NCBI RefSeq assembly: GCF_024139115.2
Contig: NC_085141.1
Location: forward strand, 245,635,047 to 245,699,046
DNA: 64,000 bases
Direction of reading: 5' to 3'
DNA from: Armigeres subalbatus
Lineage: Eukaryota; Arthropoda; Insecta; Diptera; Culicidae
In this document: one piece after another, positions 54,455 to 64,000 of the stretch
Layout: the number at the start of each line of letters is the position of its first letter
Position numbering within the stretch: position 1 is the stretch's first letter
Made by a program: the position numbers and the translations under genes
The notes under the pieces: model-generated
Database searches by the model: none
The model's input: the letters and a program-made list of their open reading frames with translations, nothing else
What the model was told of the DNA's origin: nothing

Positions 54455-55400
54455 ATATGGCTTGCGACACATCATATGTCATAATTTTGCGATCAGGAGC
54501 TCGAAAATGACCTCCAGGAATTATTATGGCCAAACCTGGCCACATTGACATGGTCCTAGGGCACCCGGAATCCGGACCCGGTGGACCACTTTTGCGAAAA
54601 TTCCAAATATGGCTTGCGACATATCATATGTCATAATTTTGCGATCATGAGCTCGAGAGTGACCTCCTGTAATTGATATGGCCTGACCTGACCATATTGA
54701 CATGGTCCTAGGGCACTCGGAATCCGGTCCCGGCGGACCACTTTTGCGAAAATTACAAACATGGCTTGCGACACATCATATGAAATAATTTTGCGATCAG
54801 GAGCTCAACAGTGACCTCCGGGAATTGATATGGCCAAACTTGGCCATGGTCCTAGGGCACCTGGAATCCGGTCCCGGTGGACCAGTTTTGCGAAAATTCC
54901 AAACATGACTTGCGACACATCATATGTCATAATTTTGCGATCAGGAGCTCGAAAATGGCCTCCAGGAATTGATATGGCCTAACCTGGCCACATTGACATG
55001 GTCCTAGGGCACCCGGAATCTAGTACCGGTGGACCACTTTTGCGAAAATTCCAAATATGGCTTGCGACACATCATATGTCACAATTTTGCGATCAGGAGC
55101 TAAAAAATGACCTCCAGGAATTGATATGGCCAAACCTGGCCACATTGACATGGTCATAGCGCACCCGGAATCCGGTTCCGGTGGACCACTTTTGCGAAAA
55201 TTCCAAATATGACTTGCGACACATCATATGTCATAATATTGCGATCAGGAGAGTGATATCCAGGAATTGATATGGCCAAACCTGGCCGCATTGTCATGGT
55301 CCTAGGGCATCCGAAATCCGGTCCCGGTGGATCAATTTTGCGAAAGTTTCAACATTTTGCTATCAGGAGCTCGAAAGTGACCTCCAGGAATTGATATGAT
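54455..55400 (+). repeat. 152-bp subrepeat array, left half
   Basis: About six units containing CTTGCGACACATCATATGTC, AATTTTGCGATCAGGAGCTC, GACCTCCAGGAATTGATATG and TGGTCCTAGGGCACCCGGAA. Confidence 0.92.
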
Positions 55401-55439
55401 CTAAGAGGAAAACCAATTCTTAATTTTCGGTCCGGTCTA

Positions 55440-58268
55440 GGGAAATTTTGGGTTGAAACCCATTGCAATGTGGTTTGGAGAGTCATATCAATGATCGAAA
55501 GTCATATTTGTATTTTTTGCAAATGTCATTCTAATTTCAAGATGTTCTGTTATAATTCGCAAGTCATATTTGGAATTTTCGCAAAAGTGGTAAACCGAGA
55601 CCGGAGTCTGAATGCTATAGGACCATGTTAATGTGGCCAGGTTAGACCACATCACTTTCTGGAAATCACTTTCAAGATCCTGATCACAAAATAATAACAT
55701 AGGATCTGTCGCAAGTCATATTTTGAACCTCCGCAAAATTGGTCCACCGGGACTGGATTCCGGATGCCTTTAGACCATGTCATTGTGGCCAGGTTTGGCC
55801 ATATCAATTCTTGGAGGTCACTCTGGAGCTTCTGATCGCAAAATTATGACAGATGATGTGTCGCAAACCATAATTGAAATTTTCGCAAAAGTGGTCCACC
55901 GGGACCAGATTCCGGATGCCCTAGGACCATGACAATGTGGCCAGGTTAGACCATATCAATTCCCGGAGGTCATTTTTGAGCTCCTGATCGCAAAATGATT
56001 TCATATTATGTCGCAAGCCATATTTGAAATTTTCGTAAAAGTGGTCCACCGCGACCGGATTCCGGGTGCCCTAGGACCATGTCAATGTGGCCAGGGTAGA
56101 CCATAGCAATTCCCGGAGGTTCCTTTTGAGCTCCTGATCGTAAAATTATAACATAGGATCTGTCGCAAGTCATATTTGGAACCTCCGCAAAATTGGTCCA
56201 CCGGGACTGGATTCCGGATGCCTCTGGACCATGACAATGTGGCCGGGTTAGACCATATCAATTCTTGGAGGTCACTTTCGAGTTCCTGATCGCAAAATTA
56301 TTTCATATGATGTGTCGCAAGCCATATTTGGAATTTTTGCAAAAGTGGTCCACCGGGACCAGATTCCGGATGCCCTAAGGCCATGACAATGTGGCCAGCT
56401 TAGACCATATTCCCGGAGGTCACTGTTGAGCTCCTGATCGCAAAATTATTTCATATGATGTATCGCAAGCCATATTTGGGATTTTCGTAAAAGTGGTCCA
56501 CCGGGACCGGATTCCGGGTGCCCTAGGACCATGTCAATGTGGCCAGGTTTGGCCATATCAATTCCTGGAGGTCATTTTTGAGCTCCTGATCGCAAAATTA
56601 TGACATATGATGTGTCGCATGCCTTATTTGGAATTTTCGCGAAAGTGGTCCATCGGGACCGGATTCCGGGTGCCCTAGGACCATGTCAATGTGGCCAGGT
56701 TTGGCCATATCAATTCCATATCAATTCACTCTCGAGCTCCTGATCGCAAAATTATGACATGTGATGTGTCGCAAGCCATATTTGGAATTTTCGCAAAAGT
56801 GGTCTACCGGGACCAGATTCCGAATGCCCTAGGACCATGACAATGTGGTCAGGTCAGGCCATATCAATTACAGGAGGTAATTTTCGAGCTCCTGATCGCA
56901 AAATTATGACATATGATGTGTCGCAAGTCATATTTGGAATTTTTGCAAAAATGGTCCACCGGGACCGGATTCCGGGTGCCCTAGGACCATGTCAATGTGG
57001 CCAGGTTTGGCCATATCAATTCCTGGAGGGCATTTTCAAGCTCCTGATCGCAAAATTATGACATGTGATGTGTCGCAAGTCATATTTGGAATTTTTGCAA
57101 AAATGGTCCACCGGGACCGGATTCCGGGTGCCCTAGGACCATGTCAATGTGGCCAGGTTTGGCCATATAAATTCCTGGGGGTCATTTTCAAGCTCCTGAT
57201 CGCAAAATTATGACATATGATGTGTCGCAAGCCATATTTGGAAAGTTCGCAAAAATGGTCCACCGGGACCGAATTCCGGGTGCCCTAGGACCATGTCAAT
57301 GTGGTCAGGTCAGGCCATATCAATTACAGGAGGTCATTTTCAAGCTCTTGACTGCAAAATTATGACATATGATGTGGTCCACCGGGGACGGATTCCGGGT
57401 GCCCTAGGACCATGTCAATGTGGCCAGGTTTGGCCATATCAATTCCTGGAGGTCATTTTCAAGCTCCTGATCGCAAAATTATGACATGTGATGTGTCGCA
57501 AGTCATATTTGAAATTTTTGCAAAAGTGGTCCACCGGGACCGGATTTCGGGTGCCCTAGGACCATGTCAATGTGGCCAGGTTTGGCCATATCAATTCCTG
57601 GAGGTCATTTTCAAGCTCCTGATCGCAAAATTATGACATGTGATGTGTCGCAAGTCATATTTGGAATTTTTGCAAAAATGGTCCACCGGGACCGGATTCC
57701 GGGTGCCCTAGGACCATGTCAATGTGGCCAGGTTTGGCCATATCAATTCCTGGAGGTCATTTTCAAGCTCCTGATCGCAAAATTATGACATGTGATGTGT
57801 CGCAAGTCATATTTGAAATTTTTGCAAAAGTGGTCCACCGGGACCGGATTTCGGGTGCCCTAGGACCATGTCAATGTGGCCAGGTTTGGCCATATCAATT
57901 CCTGGAGGTCATTTTCAAGCTCCTGATCGCAAAATTATGACATGTGATGTGTCGCAAGTCATATTTGGAATTTTTGCAAAACTGGTCCACCGGGACCGGA
58001 TTCCGGGTGCCCTAGGACCATGTCAATGTGGCCAGGTTTGGCCATATCAATTCCTGGAGGTCATTTTCAAGCTCCTGATCACAAAATTATGACATATGAT
58101 GTGTCGCAAGTCATATTTGGAATTTTTGCAAAAATGGTCCACCGGGACCGGATTCCGGGTGCCCTAGGACCATGTCAATGTGGCCAGGTTTGGCCATATC
58201 AATTCCTGGAGGGCATTTTCAAGCTCATCACAAAATTATGACATATGATGTGTCGCAAGTCATATTTG
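55440..58268 (-). repeat. 152-bp subrepeat array, right half (inverted)
   Basis: About 18 units in reverse orientation. Spacing is exactly 152 bp in the rightmost units (for example 57412, 57564, 57716, 57868, 58020), with one 33-bp deletion in the unit near 57360. Units 57412-57715 and 57716-58019 form a repeated 304-bp dimer. Plus-strand 74-residue frames recur here because 152 is not a multiple of three and each frame runs into the next unit; I regard them as by-products. Confidence 0.92.
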
Positions 58269-59659
58269 GAATTTACTTTCCAAATTGGCCATCACGGGAT
58301 ATAGATCCCTTATAGCCGGTTCCGGAAGGGCGAATAATCCCTAGAATGGTTAGAAAAAGTTCCATCACGGGCAGAACATGTCCAATATACATTCCAGAGT
58401 TAACCAATCACAGTATTAGGTCATTTTAACAGCATAGACTAAAGTTTCAGTCGGCAATACCCACCAGGAAAAAAAACTACCCCACTACAATCCGGAATAA
58501 CTCCGGGACCAAGTGGCCAATCCTAATTTTAAGTCACTTGTCATAATCAAGAAACCTATCCGGTTCTTCTGAGAAAAAATTATACAAATCGGCTCAGAAA
58601 CGCCAGAGATATTCAATTTTTCAGTTAATTTTTACCCCTACCGTCAGACGTATACCTTATAAGAGTTAAAATAAGGCCTTAGCTAATTAACAGGGAGCTG
58701 GGTAATGTCTGATTTAGATCAATATCCCCTATATTTAAATGAAGTTCCAATATATAGTACATCACATTAATAAATAACTTAAAAAACTTAAATAACTTAA
58801 ATAACTTAAAAAACGAGAAAGGCAAAACTATATCAAGATCCTTGCATATTATGAGACACTGGACGATGCACTCTAAAAAAGAAAAAAAAACTTTCTTTAA
58901 TATGTTCACTAAGTAAGCAAGGATGCTAATATAATTTTCAGAGTTATTAATTGATTTGCTCTAGCTGATTTTAACATTTCATTAAACTATTTGGCAAAAT
59001 CAGACACTATTCAATCCCCTAGGAAAAGTCACATTTCATTGTCCAGATAATTCGCCGATTTTCACAAAATTTTCCCGAGCTTTCAATTTGTGTGTTCTGA
59101 TAAATTGAATAAAAACGGTTCAACGTATAAGGGATATTGGACAAAATTAGACACTGAAGGGACCATGCAAAAAAGGAATAGCCTTTTGATATACCTACAA
59201 TAGTCTTCAAGGATCTTAGTACATTTTCCAAAAATGAAAATTAATTTGATGTTATACTTTTGAAAATATTTTTAAATTATAGGGGGCATCAGACAAAAAG
59301 AGACACTAAACATATTCCCAGTGAATTGTCCGAGGATAACACTATTTGATGGTCCTGAATTCCGTAACTTACAGTAACTTATTTGATGATCTCCTCGAAT
59401 CTTAAATGCGTATCATCTGAAGCATTTTATAGGGGGTATTAGACAAAATGAGACACTTATCCCTGTTCAAAAATATATGGGAGGCCTATTATGATATTTC
59501 CATAACACAGGTCAAGGTTTTCCCTGTCTTTTCGATTGATGTGAACATATGCATTAGCAAAATCCGTGGACATACCGTGGTTGAATTGCGTCCGTTTTTT
59601 GGCTCGAATTTGCACACTGTGCATTGGCATACACGGCAGGCATGGAGAATGTTTTTATA

Positions 59660-60390
59660 GAAGTCGATTTGAAATCGAGCAGAGGGCAATATTTGTGATG
59701 GCACATATCGCACAACCTTCCTTCTGCCAAACTCCCGTATGAAGGGGGAGGGTAAGAATATCTGTGTGGAAGCTGTTATATCTCCACTGGCCATGTAATT
59801 TTGGCGTAAGCATAAATTAGAGCATTCAAGAATAGGCTGAACTTCAGCTTGGAAGACAGTTGGCCACTTGCCCATGGAAATCGAGATATTTATTCCTGGG
59901 CCAGTCACGGCTGCGCCAACTTGATTGTTCAGCTTTGAACCAGCGCATGCTTCTCATTGCACCAGTTATTGAAAGAGTAGCTAATCTTTGAAGTTTTATA
60001 TATTATACAACTTTTTCTGAACCATCCACCAAATTAAAGTGGTATATGGTATACTGGGTTTCACAATCGCCGTATTAATCCATTGAATCATTTTTGGCTT
60101 TGGCACTGTTTACCGAACGTCGCCTTACTTATCCATAAAGCATTTGTAACTTTGCTTGATGTAAGATGTAAGTTCCAATTCAGCTTACTGCCAAGTCTAA
60201 TTACAAGATGCTTGACTGAGTTTGAAAGCTTCAAATCTTCTCCTTTCAATTTAAAAGGAAAAATAAATTATTTCTTCTAGGTACCTGTAAACGCAAATGT
60301 GGCCTTTGAAGGATTTATGTTTGATCCTTCTTTTTCACACCATAGTGTGATGAAATTTAGAGAAATTTGCATAAGACCGCATCGTGCTTT
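59660..60390 (-). pseudogene. Degenerate LINE: RT C-terminus and RNase H (I/LOA-like)
   Basis: The minus strand reads, in broken frames, WCEKEGSNINPSKATFAFTG, FPFKLKGEDLKLSNSVKHL, RLGSKLNWNLHL, LQRLATLSITGAMRS, then the RNase H-like GAAVTGPGINISISMGKWPT, VFQAEVQPILECSNLCLRQN. RNase H after RT is typical of I/LOA-type LINEs. Its downstream (left) end joins GRRKVVRYVPSQILPSARFQ, a block also found inverted at 62573-62700. Confidence 0.7.
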
Positions 60391-60471
60391 CGTGCTGTGA
60401 GGTTCTTTTCTCTCTTTGCGGAAGGAAGTTTTTAATACTACCCGAAGCTATTTTAATTTCAACAGTGCTTC
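60391..60471. other. Spacer before Juan copy 2
   Basis: Short, no feature. Confidence 0.4.
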
Positions 60472-60789
60472 TTAGCGCTATTTGTACCCACCCACAAAGA
60501 TACTGTACCCGTTACGATCTTTGCAAGGACCCGTACCTTCGTATTAGGTTGGACCCGTTTGCGGAAGTAAGGTTCCGACAAGCGGTGGTAATCCTGCAAA
60601 AACCTCTTAAAAGGTCACGTCTCCACGCTCAGCAATAAGCATTAATAAAAACAAGAGGAAGGGGGAATCTCTGAATTCTCCACTTCCTTCTAAGAAACAA
60701 GGTTTCAAGACCGTCCTGCCAAAGCGCTGAAAAAATAGAAGGAAGCTCAAAATAATTCTTCTCCTATCGAACTGAGCAATCAGTTCGAT

Positions 60790-61720
60790 TTGATTCATGA
60801 CGAAATTGAGCAAATCGAATCTACCTCTAGCCCAGGTGATTCGAACCATGCGAAAAAGCAAAGGATTCCGCCAATTGTGCTATCTGTTGCCGAGGTTTCT
60901 GGCTTTCGGAATGAGATTTTGAGTAACCATCAGGGGATCAAGGTTTCATTTCAGATTGCCAGGAAGTGTGACTGCCGTGTTTTGCCGGGATCCTTAGACG
61001 ATCGCAAACGTCTTCTTCAGTATTTAACTGAGAAGCGCCATAAATGCTTCACATACGACGACAAAACTGAGCGATTGTTCAAAGTCGTCGCGAAAGGTCT
61101 CCCCAGTGATGACAAATCACTGGATGAGATTAAAATTGAAATTTTTCAATTACTTGGATTTCCTCCAGTGCAAGTAATTAAGTTGAAAAAGAAATCTCGC
61201 TTTGGTACTTCCCAGAGGGGTATTTCTCAAGAATTTTATTTAGTTCACTTTAACAAAAAATGAACTAAATAATAGTGCTGTCCAATGAGAGCTTGAAGTA
61301 GCTCGAAGTTTCTTCCTGTCCTGCTCATGCCCATTTGTTGACAATAAAGAACGAGCAGGACGGGAACAACTTCGAGCTACTTCGAGCTGCTCATTGGACA
61401 GCACTATTATGTCCCATATCCGTGTTACATGGGAACATTTCCACAGGCCTGGGGGAAATTTCCAAAACCCTACTCAGTGCCGTAAGTGCCAAAAGTGGGG
61501 TCATGGAACCAAACATTGTCACATGGATGCTAAATGCATGATTTGTGGTGGAACCTCTCACGCCTAGGACGTCTGTCCTGTGAGAGAAGATTCCAATAAA
61601 TTTAAATGTGCCAATTGTGGGGGCAATCATAAATCAAATTTCTGGGAATGCCCTGCACGCAAAAAAGTTTTGATTTCCCGTGCAAAATTGATGACGGGAA
61701 ATTCCAATCGGATCGGAGCA
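60790..61720 (+). pseudogene. Juan copy 2 ORF1
   Basis: Frame 60790-61263 keeps a stretch missing from copy 1 (HDEIEQIESTSSPGDSNHAK, PPIVLSVAEVSGFRNEIL), then DCRVLPGSLDDRKRLLQYL and the PRE_C2HC region LLGFPPVQVIKLKKKSRFG. A MITE interrupts at 61274. Zinc-knuckle sequence follows with a stop (CTCACGCCTAGG) inside. Confidence 0.82.
61274..61405 (-). mobile_element. 132-bp foldback MITE AGTGCTGTCC, copy 2, with target deletion
   Basis: Same 132-bp element as 34228-34359, opposite orientation. The flanking Juan sequence lacks 24 bp present in copy 1 (33532-33555), and no TSD is present. Confidence 0.93.
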
Positions 61721-61805
61721 AAATACCAGAACTGAAGCTGTTCAGGTTGGTATCAAATTTACTAAAAAAAATGTTATTGGACTTCGTTTTAATCCAAATA
61801 ACTCT

Positions 61806-63560
61806 TTGAAAATTTTAAATTGGAATGCCCGCTGTTTAAAAGGTAAGGAAGATGAATTATTCAACTTCCTATCAGTTCATAATGTGCACATTGCCATTAT
61901 AACTGAAACATATTTAAAACCTGGTCTTTTCATCAAAAGAGATCCAAATTATTTTGTTTCCCGAAATGATCGTCTTGACAGCGCCTGTGGTGGGGTCGCC
62001 ATTGTCATTAATAGACGTATCAAACATAAATTATATTCTTCGTTTGAAACCAAAGTTTTCGAAACCTTGGGAGTTTCTGTCGAAACAAATTTTGGACAAT
62101 TCTCTTTTATTGCTGCCTTTCCAGTGCAATGAGCCGCAAAGGAATTTGTTGAGAGCTGATCTTCAAATTCTAACTCGCAACAAATCCAAATTTTTCATAA
62201 TTGGTGACTTCAATGCCAAACACCGTTCATGGAATAATGCTCAAATGCAATTCCAATGGTAAAATTTTATTCGAAGATTGTTCTGCGGGATATTATACTA
62301 TTCAATATCCCAATGGACCAACTTGTTTTTCCTCCAGTCGAAATTCTTCTGCAATTGATTTAGTTTTAACGGATTCAAGTCAGCTGTGTGGCCAATTGGT
62401 AACTCATGCTGACTTTGACTCTGATCACCTTCCTGTGACGTTTGAAATCTCACAGGAAGCCATTAACAATCCAACCAGCTCTACTTTTAATTATCATAGA
62501 GCTGATTGGGATTTATATAAAACGTATATCGATAGGAATTTTGATGTTGATATTCCTCTCGATACCAAGCTCCCGTATGAAGGCAGAAGGAAGGTCGTGT
62601 GATATGTGCCATCACAAATATTGCCCTCCGCTCGCTTTCAAATCGACTTCTATAAAAACATTCTTTATGCCTGCCGTATCCTAACGGAACTATCAATTCT
62701 ATACTTTCGCCTCTAATGCTATCATGAACATGTACGTCCAAGTTTGGAAGATGATATTAGCATTTCCATATCATTGTCACTCAAAAGCCAATTCCAGCAC
62801 TTAAAGAGGGAAATAAAATTTTATTAACAAATGGCGAAAAGGCTCAAAACTTGCTCAGCAGTTCGAGAGTGCCCATAATTTTGGTCTAGGTCTCAATCAA
62901 GAGAATGTTTTGACCCATCGTTAGGAACTAATTTGGATGAAGTATGAAAGCCCCGGGTGATGATGGTATTTTCTACACACTTATCAAAAAACTTCCTGAG
63001 AGCTCTTTATCCTTTTTGGTTTTGTTTTCAATTGGCATACTTCCCAGATAAATGGAAAAACGCCAAAGTTGAGGCTTCTAGTTATCGCCCAATCAGTTTG
63101 TCTTCTTTAATAAGCAAACTGTTTGTAAAGATTATTTTAAATAGAATGATGGTTCATATTAATGACAATTCTATTTTTGCTGGTGAGCAATTTGGTTTTC
63201 GCCATGGACATTTAACCATTCATCAATTATTAAGAGTTACGAATTTAATTCGGCTCAACAAATCTGAAGGATATTCGACTGGAGTTGCTCTTCTTGATAT
63301 AGAGAAAGCATTTGACAGTGTTTGGCATGAAGGTTTGATTGTAAAATTGATGAATTTTAATTTTCCTCTGCACATTATTATACTGATCCAAAATTATTTA
63401 TCAGATCGCTCACTGCAGGTAATCATCAGAATTCGAAATCTGATAGATTACCTGTAAGAGCTGGTGTTTCCCAGGGCAGCATACTGGGTCCCATATTGTA
63501 TAACATTTTTACTTCTGACTTGATTTACCACCAGGGTGTCAAAAATATTTGTTTGCAGAT
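61806..63560 (+). pseudogene. Juan copy 2 ORF2, broken and truncated
   Basis: Endonuclease: LNWNARCLKGKEDELFNFL, HIAIITETYLKPGLF, IIGDFNAKHRSWNNAQ, AIDLVLTDSSQLCGQLVTHA and DFDSDHLPVTFEI. The segment corresponding to 35130-35462 in copy 1 is replaced by the block at 62573-62783. RT: KAPGDDGIFYTLIKKLPE, EQFGFRHGHLTIHQLLRVTN, VALLDIEKAFDSVWHEGL, and ends at FADD. Several frameshifts. Confidence 0.85.
62573..62783 (+). repeat. Foreign block replacing part of Juan copy 2
   Basis: CTCCCGTATGAAGGCAGAAG to about 62690 matches 59640-59750 in inverted orientation (CAAATCGACTTCTATAAAAA, TATGTGCCATCACAAATATT). Both read GRRKVV.YVPSQILPSARFQ. The rest (62690-62783) is unmatched in the window. Origin unknown. 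Confidence 0.75.
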
Positions 63561-63562
63561 GA

Positions 63563-64000
63563 CACCCCAAGTGACATTTTAAGTTTTATTTCGCTCCAGG
63601 AATGGTTTTCAAGATAAAATAAAAAGATCTAACAATAAAACCTGCTATTGCATGACAACCTTGTGATGACCACTATAAGAGTAAGATATGGCCAAGTGGT
63701 CCTCTCTAGATAACCACTATAAACCTATTATAAGAGTATTTAGAAATCCTTTTTAAACCACTCGCAAAAAAAGGGAATTTGGCTGCGGCCGCTATCAAAA
63801 ATGTTGCTTGTAAAAAGGGAAACAAAAGTTTGCTGCAAAATGATAACAAAATAAATAATAAATTGTTGATGACAATCATGATGAGGATGACTATAAAAAA
63901 AATTTCTTTCAGGATTGTTTTTTAATTCACTTCTATCCAAATGAGGTGCGCGTTAAATTTCATGGTGAAAGCTAGTGAAAAAATAAGATTGAACGCCACG
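63563..64000. other. Unassigned sequence at window end
   Basis: AT-rich, no ORF or repeat ends recognised. Confidence 0.4.

Larger units (their letters stand above)
54050..58669. mobile_element. Inner foldback element, 4.6 kb, with 152-bp subrepeats
   Basis: Terminal arms of about 400 bp (54050-54450 and 58270-58669) are inverted copies, from TTATAAGGTATACGTCTGAC to GATCTATATCCCGTGATGGC. Inside are two facing arrays of one 152-bp unit, about 6 copies left and about 18 right. AATAAGG duplicates at 54043-54049 and 58670-58676 (8 bp with one mismatch if extended). No transposase. It inserted near the centre of the outer element. Confidence 0.88.
53037..59625. mobile_element. Outer giant foldback element with a second foldback inside
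   Basis: The left arm (53037 to about 54040) and right arm (about 58677-59625) are near-identical inverted repeats, from TGCACAGTGTGCAAATTCGA through AGTGCATCGTCCAGTGTCTC, differing mainly by a ~120-bp block present only on the left near 53093-53218. GGCATACA lies just outside at 53029-53036 and 59626-59633 (8 bp). Each arm is itself a degenerate tandem array of ~150 bp carrying GTGTCT..TTTTGTC..AT...CCCTATA. There is no transposase ORF. Without the inner element it would be about 2 kb. Confidence 0.82.
60472..63562 (+). mobile_element. Juan: Juan-like LINE, copy 2, truncated at its 3' end
   Basis: Starts at CTTAGCGCTATTTGTACC like copy 1 and is colinear with it up to the RT catalytic region (TTTGTTTGCAGATGAC), where it stops and unrelated sequence begins. 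It has lost ATG of ORF1 (ATA at 60636), has an early stop, carries a MITE at 61274-61405 and a foreign block at 62573-62783. Loss of the 3' end is not a normal LINE insertion outcome, so a later deletion or rearrangement is implied. Confidence 0.85.

Noticed and set aside
56837..58241. Series of plus-strand 74-residue ORFs repeating every 152 bp
   Set aside because: They arise from a 152-bp non-coding subrepeat; each frame only stays open because it crosses into the next unit, and no start context or codon bias supports translation.
63780..63795. GCGGCCGC, an 8-bp site that could hint at vector sequence
   Set aside because: Flanking DNA is ordinary AT-rich genomic sequence with no recognisable vector or linker.

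Overview
The window looks like repeat-dense chromosomal DNA of a culicine mosquito, most likely Aedes. The evidence is a Feilai-type tRNA SINE with intact target-site duplication (TSD), two Juan-like jockey-clade LINEs, RTE-type and other APE LINEs, a Ty1/copia element, a Helitron, and many palindromic MITEs and foldback elements. No prokaryotic, viral or organellar genes are visible. Identifications come from recognised protein and terminal motifs, not from a database search.

Host genes are sparse. (1) Four short minus-strand exons (6633-8713) encode a Gln-rich repeat ending in a KGKYK-like motif. All are multiples of three with identical phase-2 splice borders, so they look like a cassette array. 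(2) MCM-binding protein (MCMBP) is present in two pieces on opposite strands: a frameshifted N-terminal and central block on the minus strand (25670-27094) and an open C-terminal exon on the plus strand (about 31971-32297). (3) A plus-strand first exon with a signal peptide and a GTGAGT donor lies at 51428-51509, preceded by an arthropod Inr and a DPE at the exact canonical spacing. Its intron holds the largest foldback structure.

Layout. 1-660: LINE 3' fragment. 1.8-6.5 kb: MITEs and a nested stack (SINE, pogo-like MITE and hAT-like foldback inside a 3.4 kb element). 6.6-8.7 kb: cassette exons. 9.15-12.6 kb: near full-length RTE LINE on the minus strand with a 13-bp TSD. 12.87-15.4 kb: young gag-only copia element with a MITE in its 5' LTR. 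16.1-18.3 kb: ~154-bp satellite that flips orientation. 18.4-18.7 kb: Helitron. 19.67-24.5 kb: ~30-copy satellite (~169-bp consensus). 25.5-32.3 kb: MCMBP pieces among MITEs. 32.8-37.26 kb: Juan copy 1. 37.26-40.7 kb: intron-containing DNA transposon with 187-bp TIRs. 41.4-45.9 kb: LINEs. 48.58-50.16 kb: foldback with TIRs made of short TTTGGCATAA repeats. 53.04-59.63 kb: two nested giant foldbacks with ~150-bp subrepeats. 59.66-63.56 kb: degenerate RNase H-type LINE and Juan copy 2.

The repeated theme is nested insertion that can be read base by base, because TSDs and paralogous empty sites are preserved. The strongest candidates for undescribed biology are the giant nested foldbacks, the intron-containing TIR transposon, the cassette-exon gene, the split MCMBP locus, and the 4.85 kb satellite.
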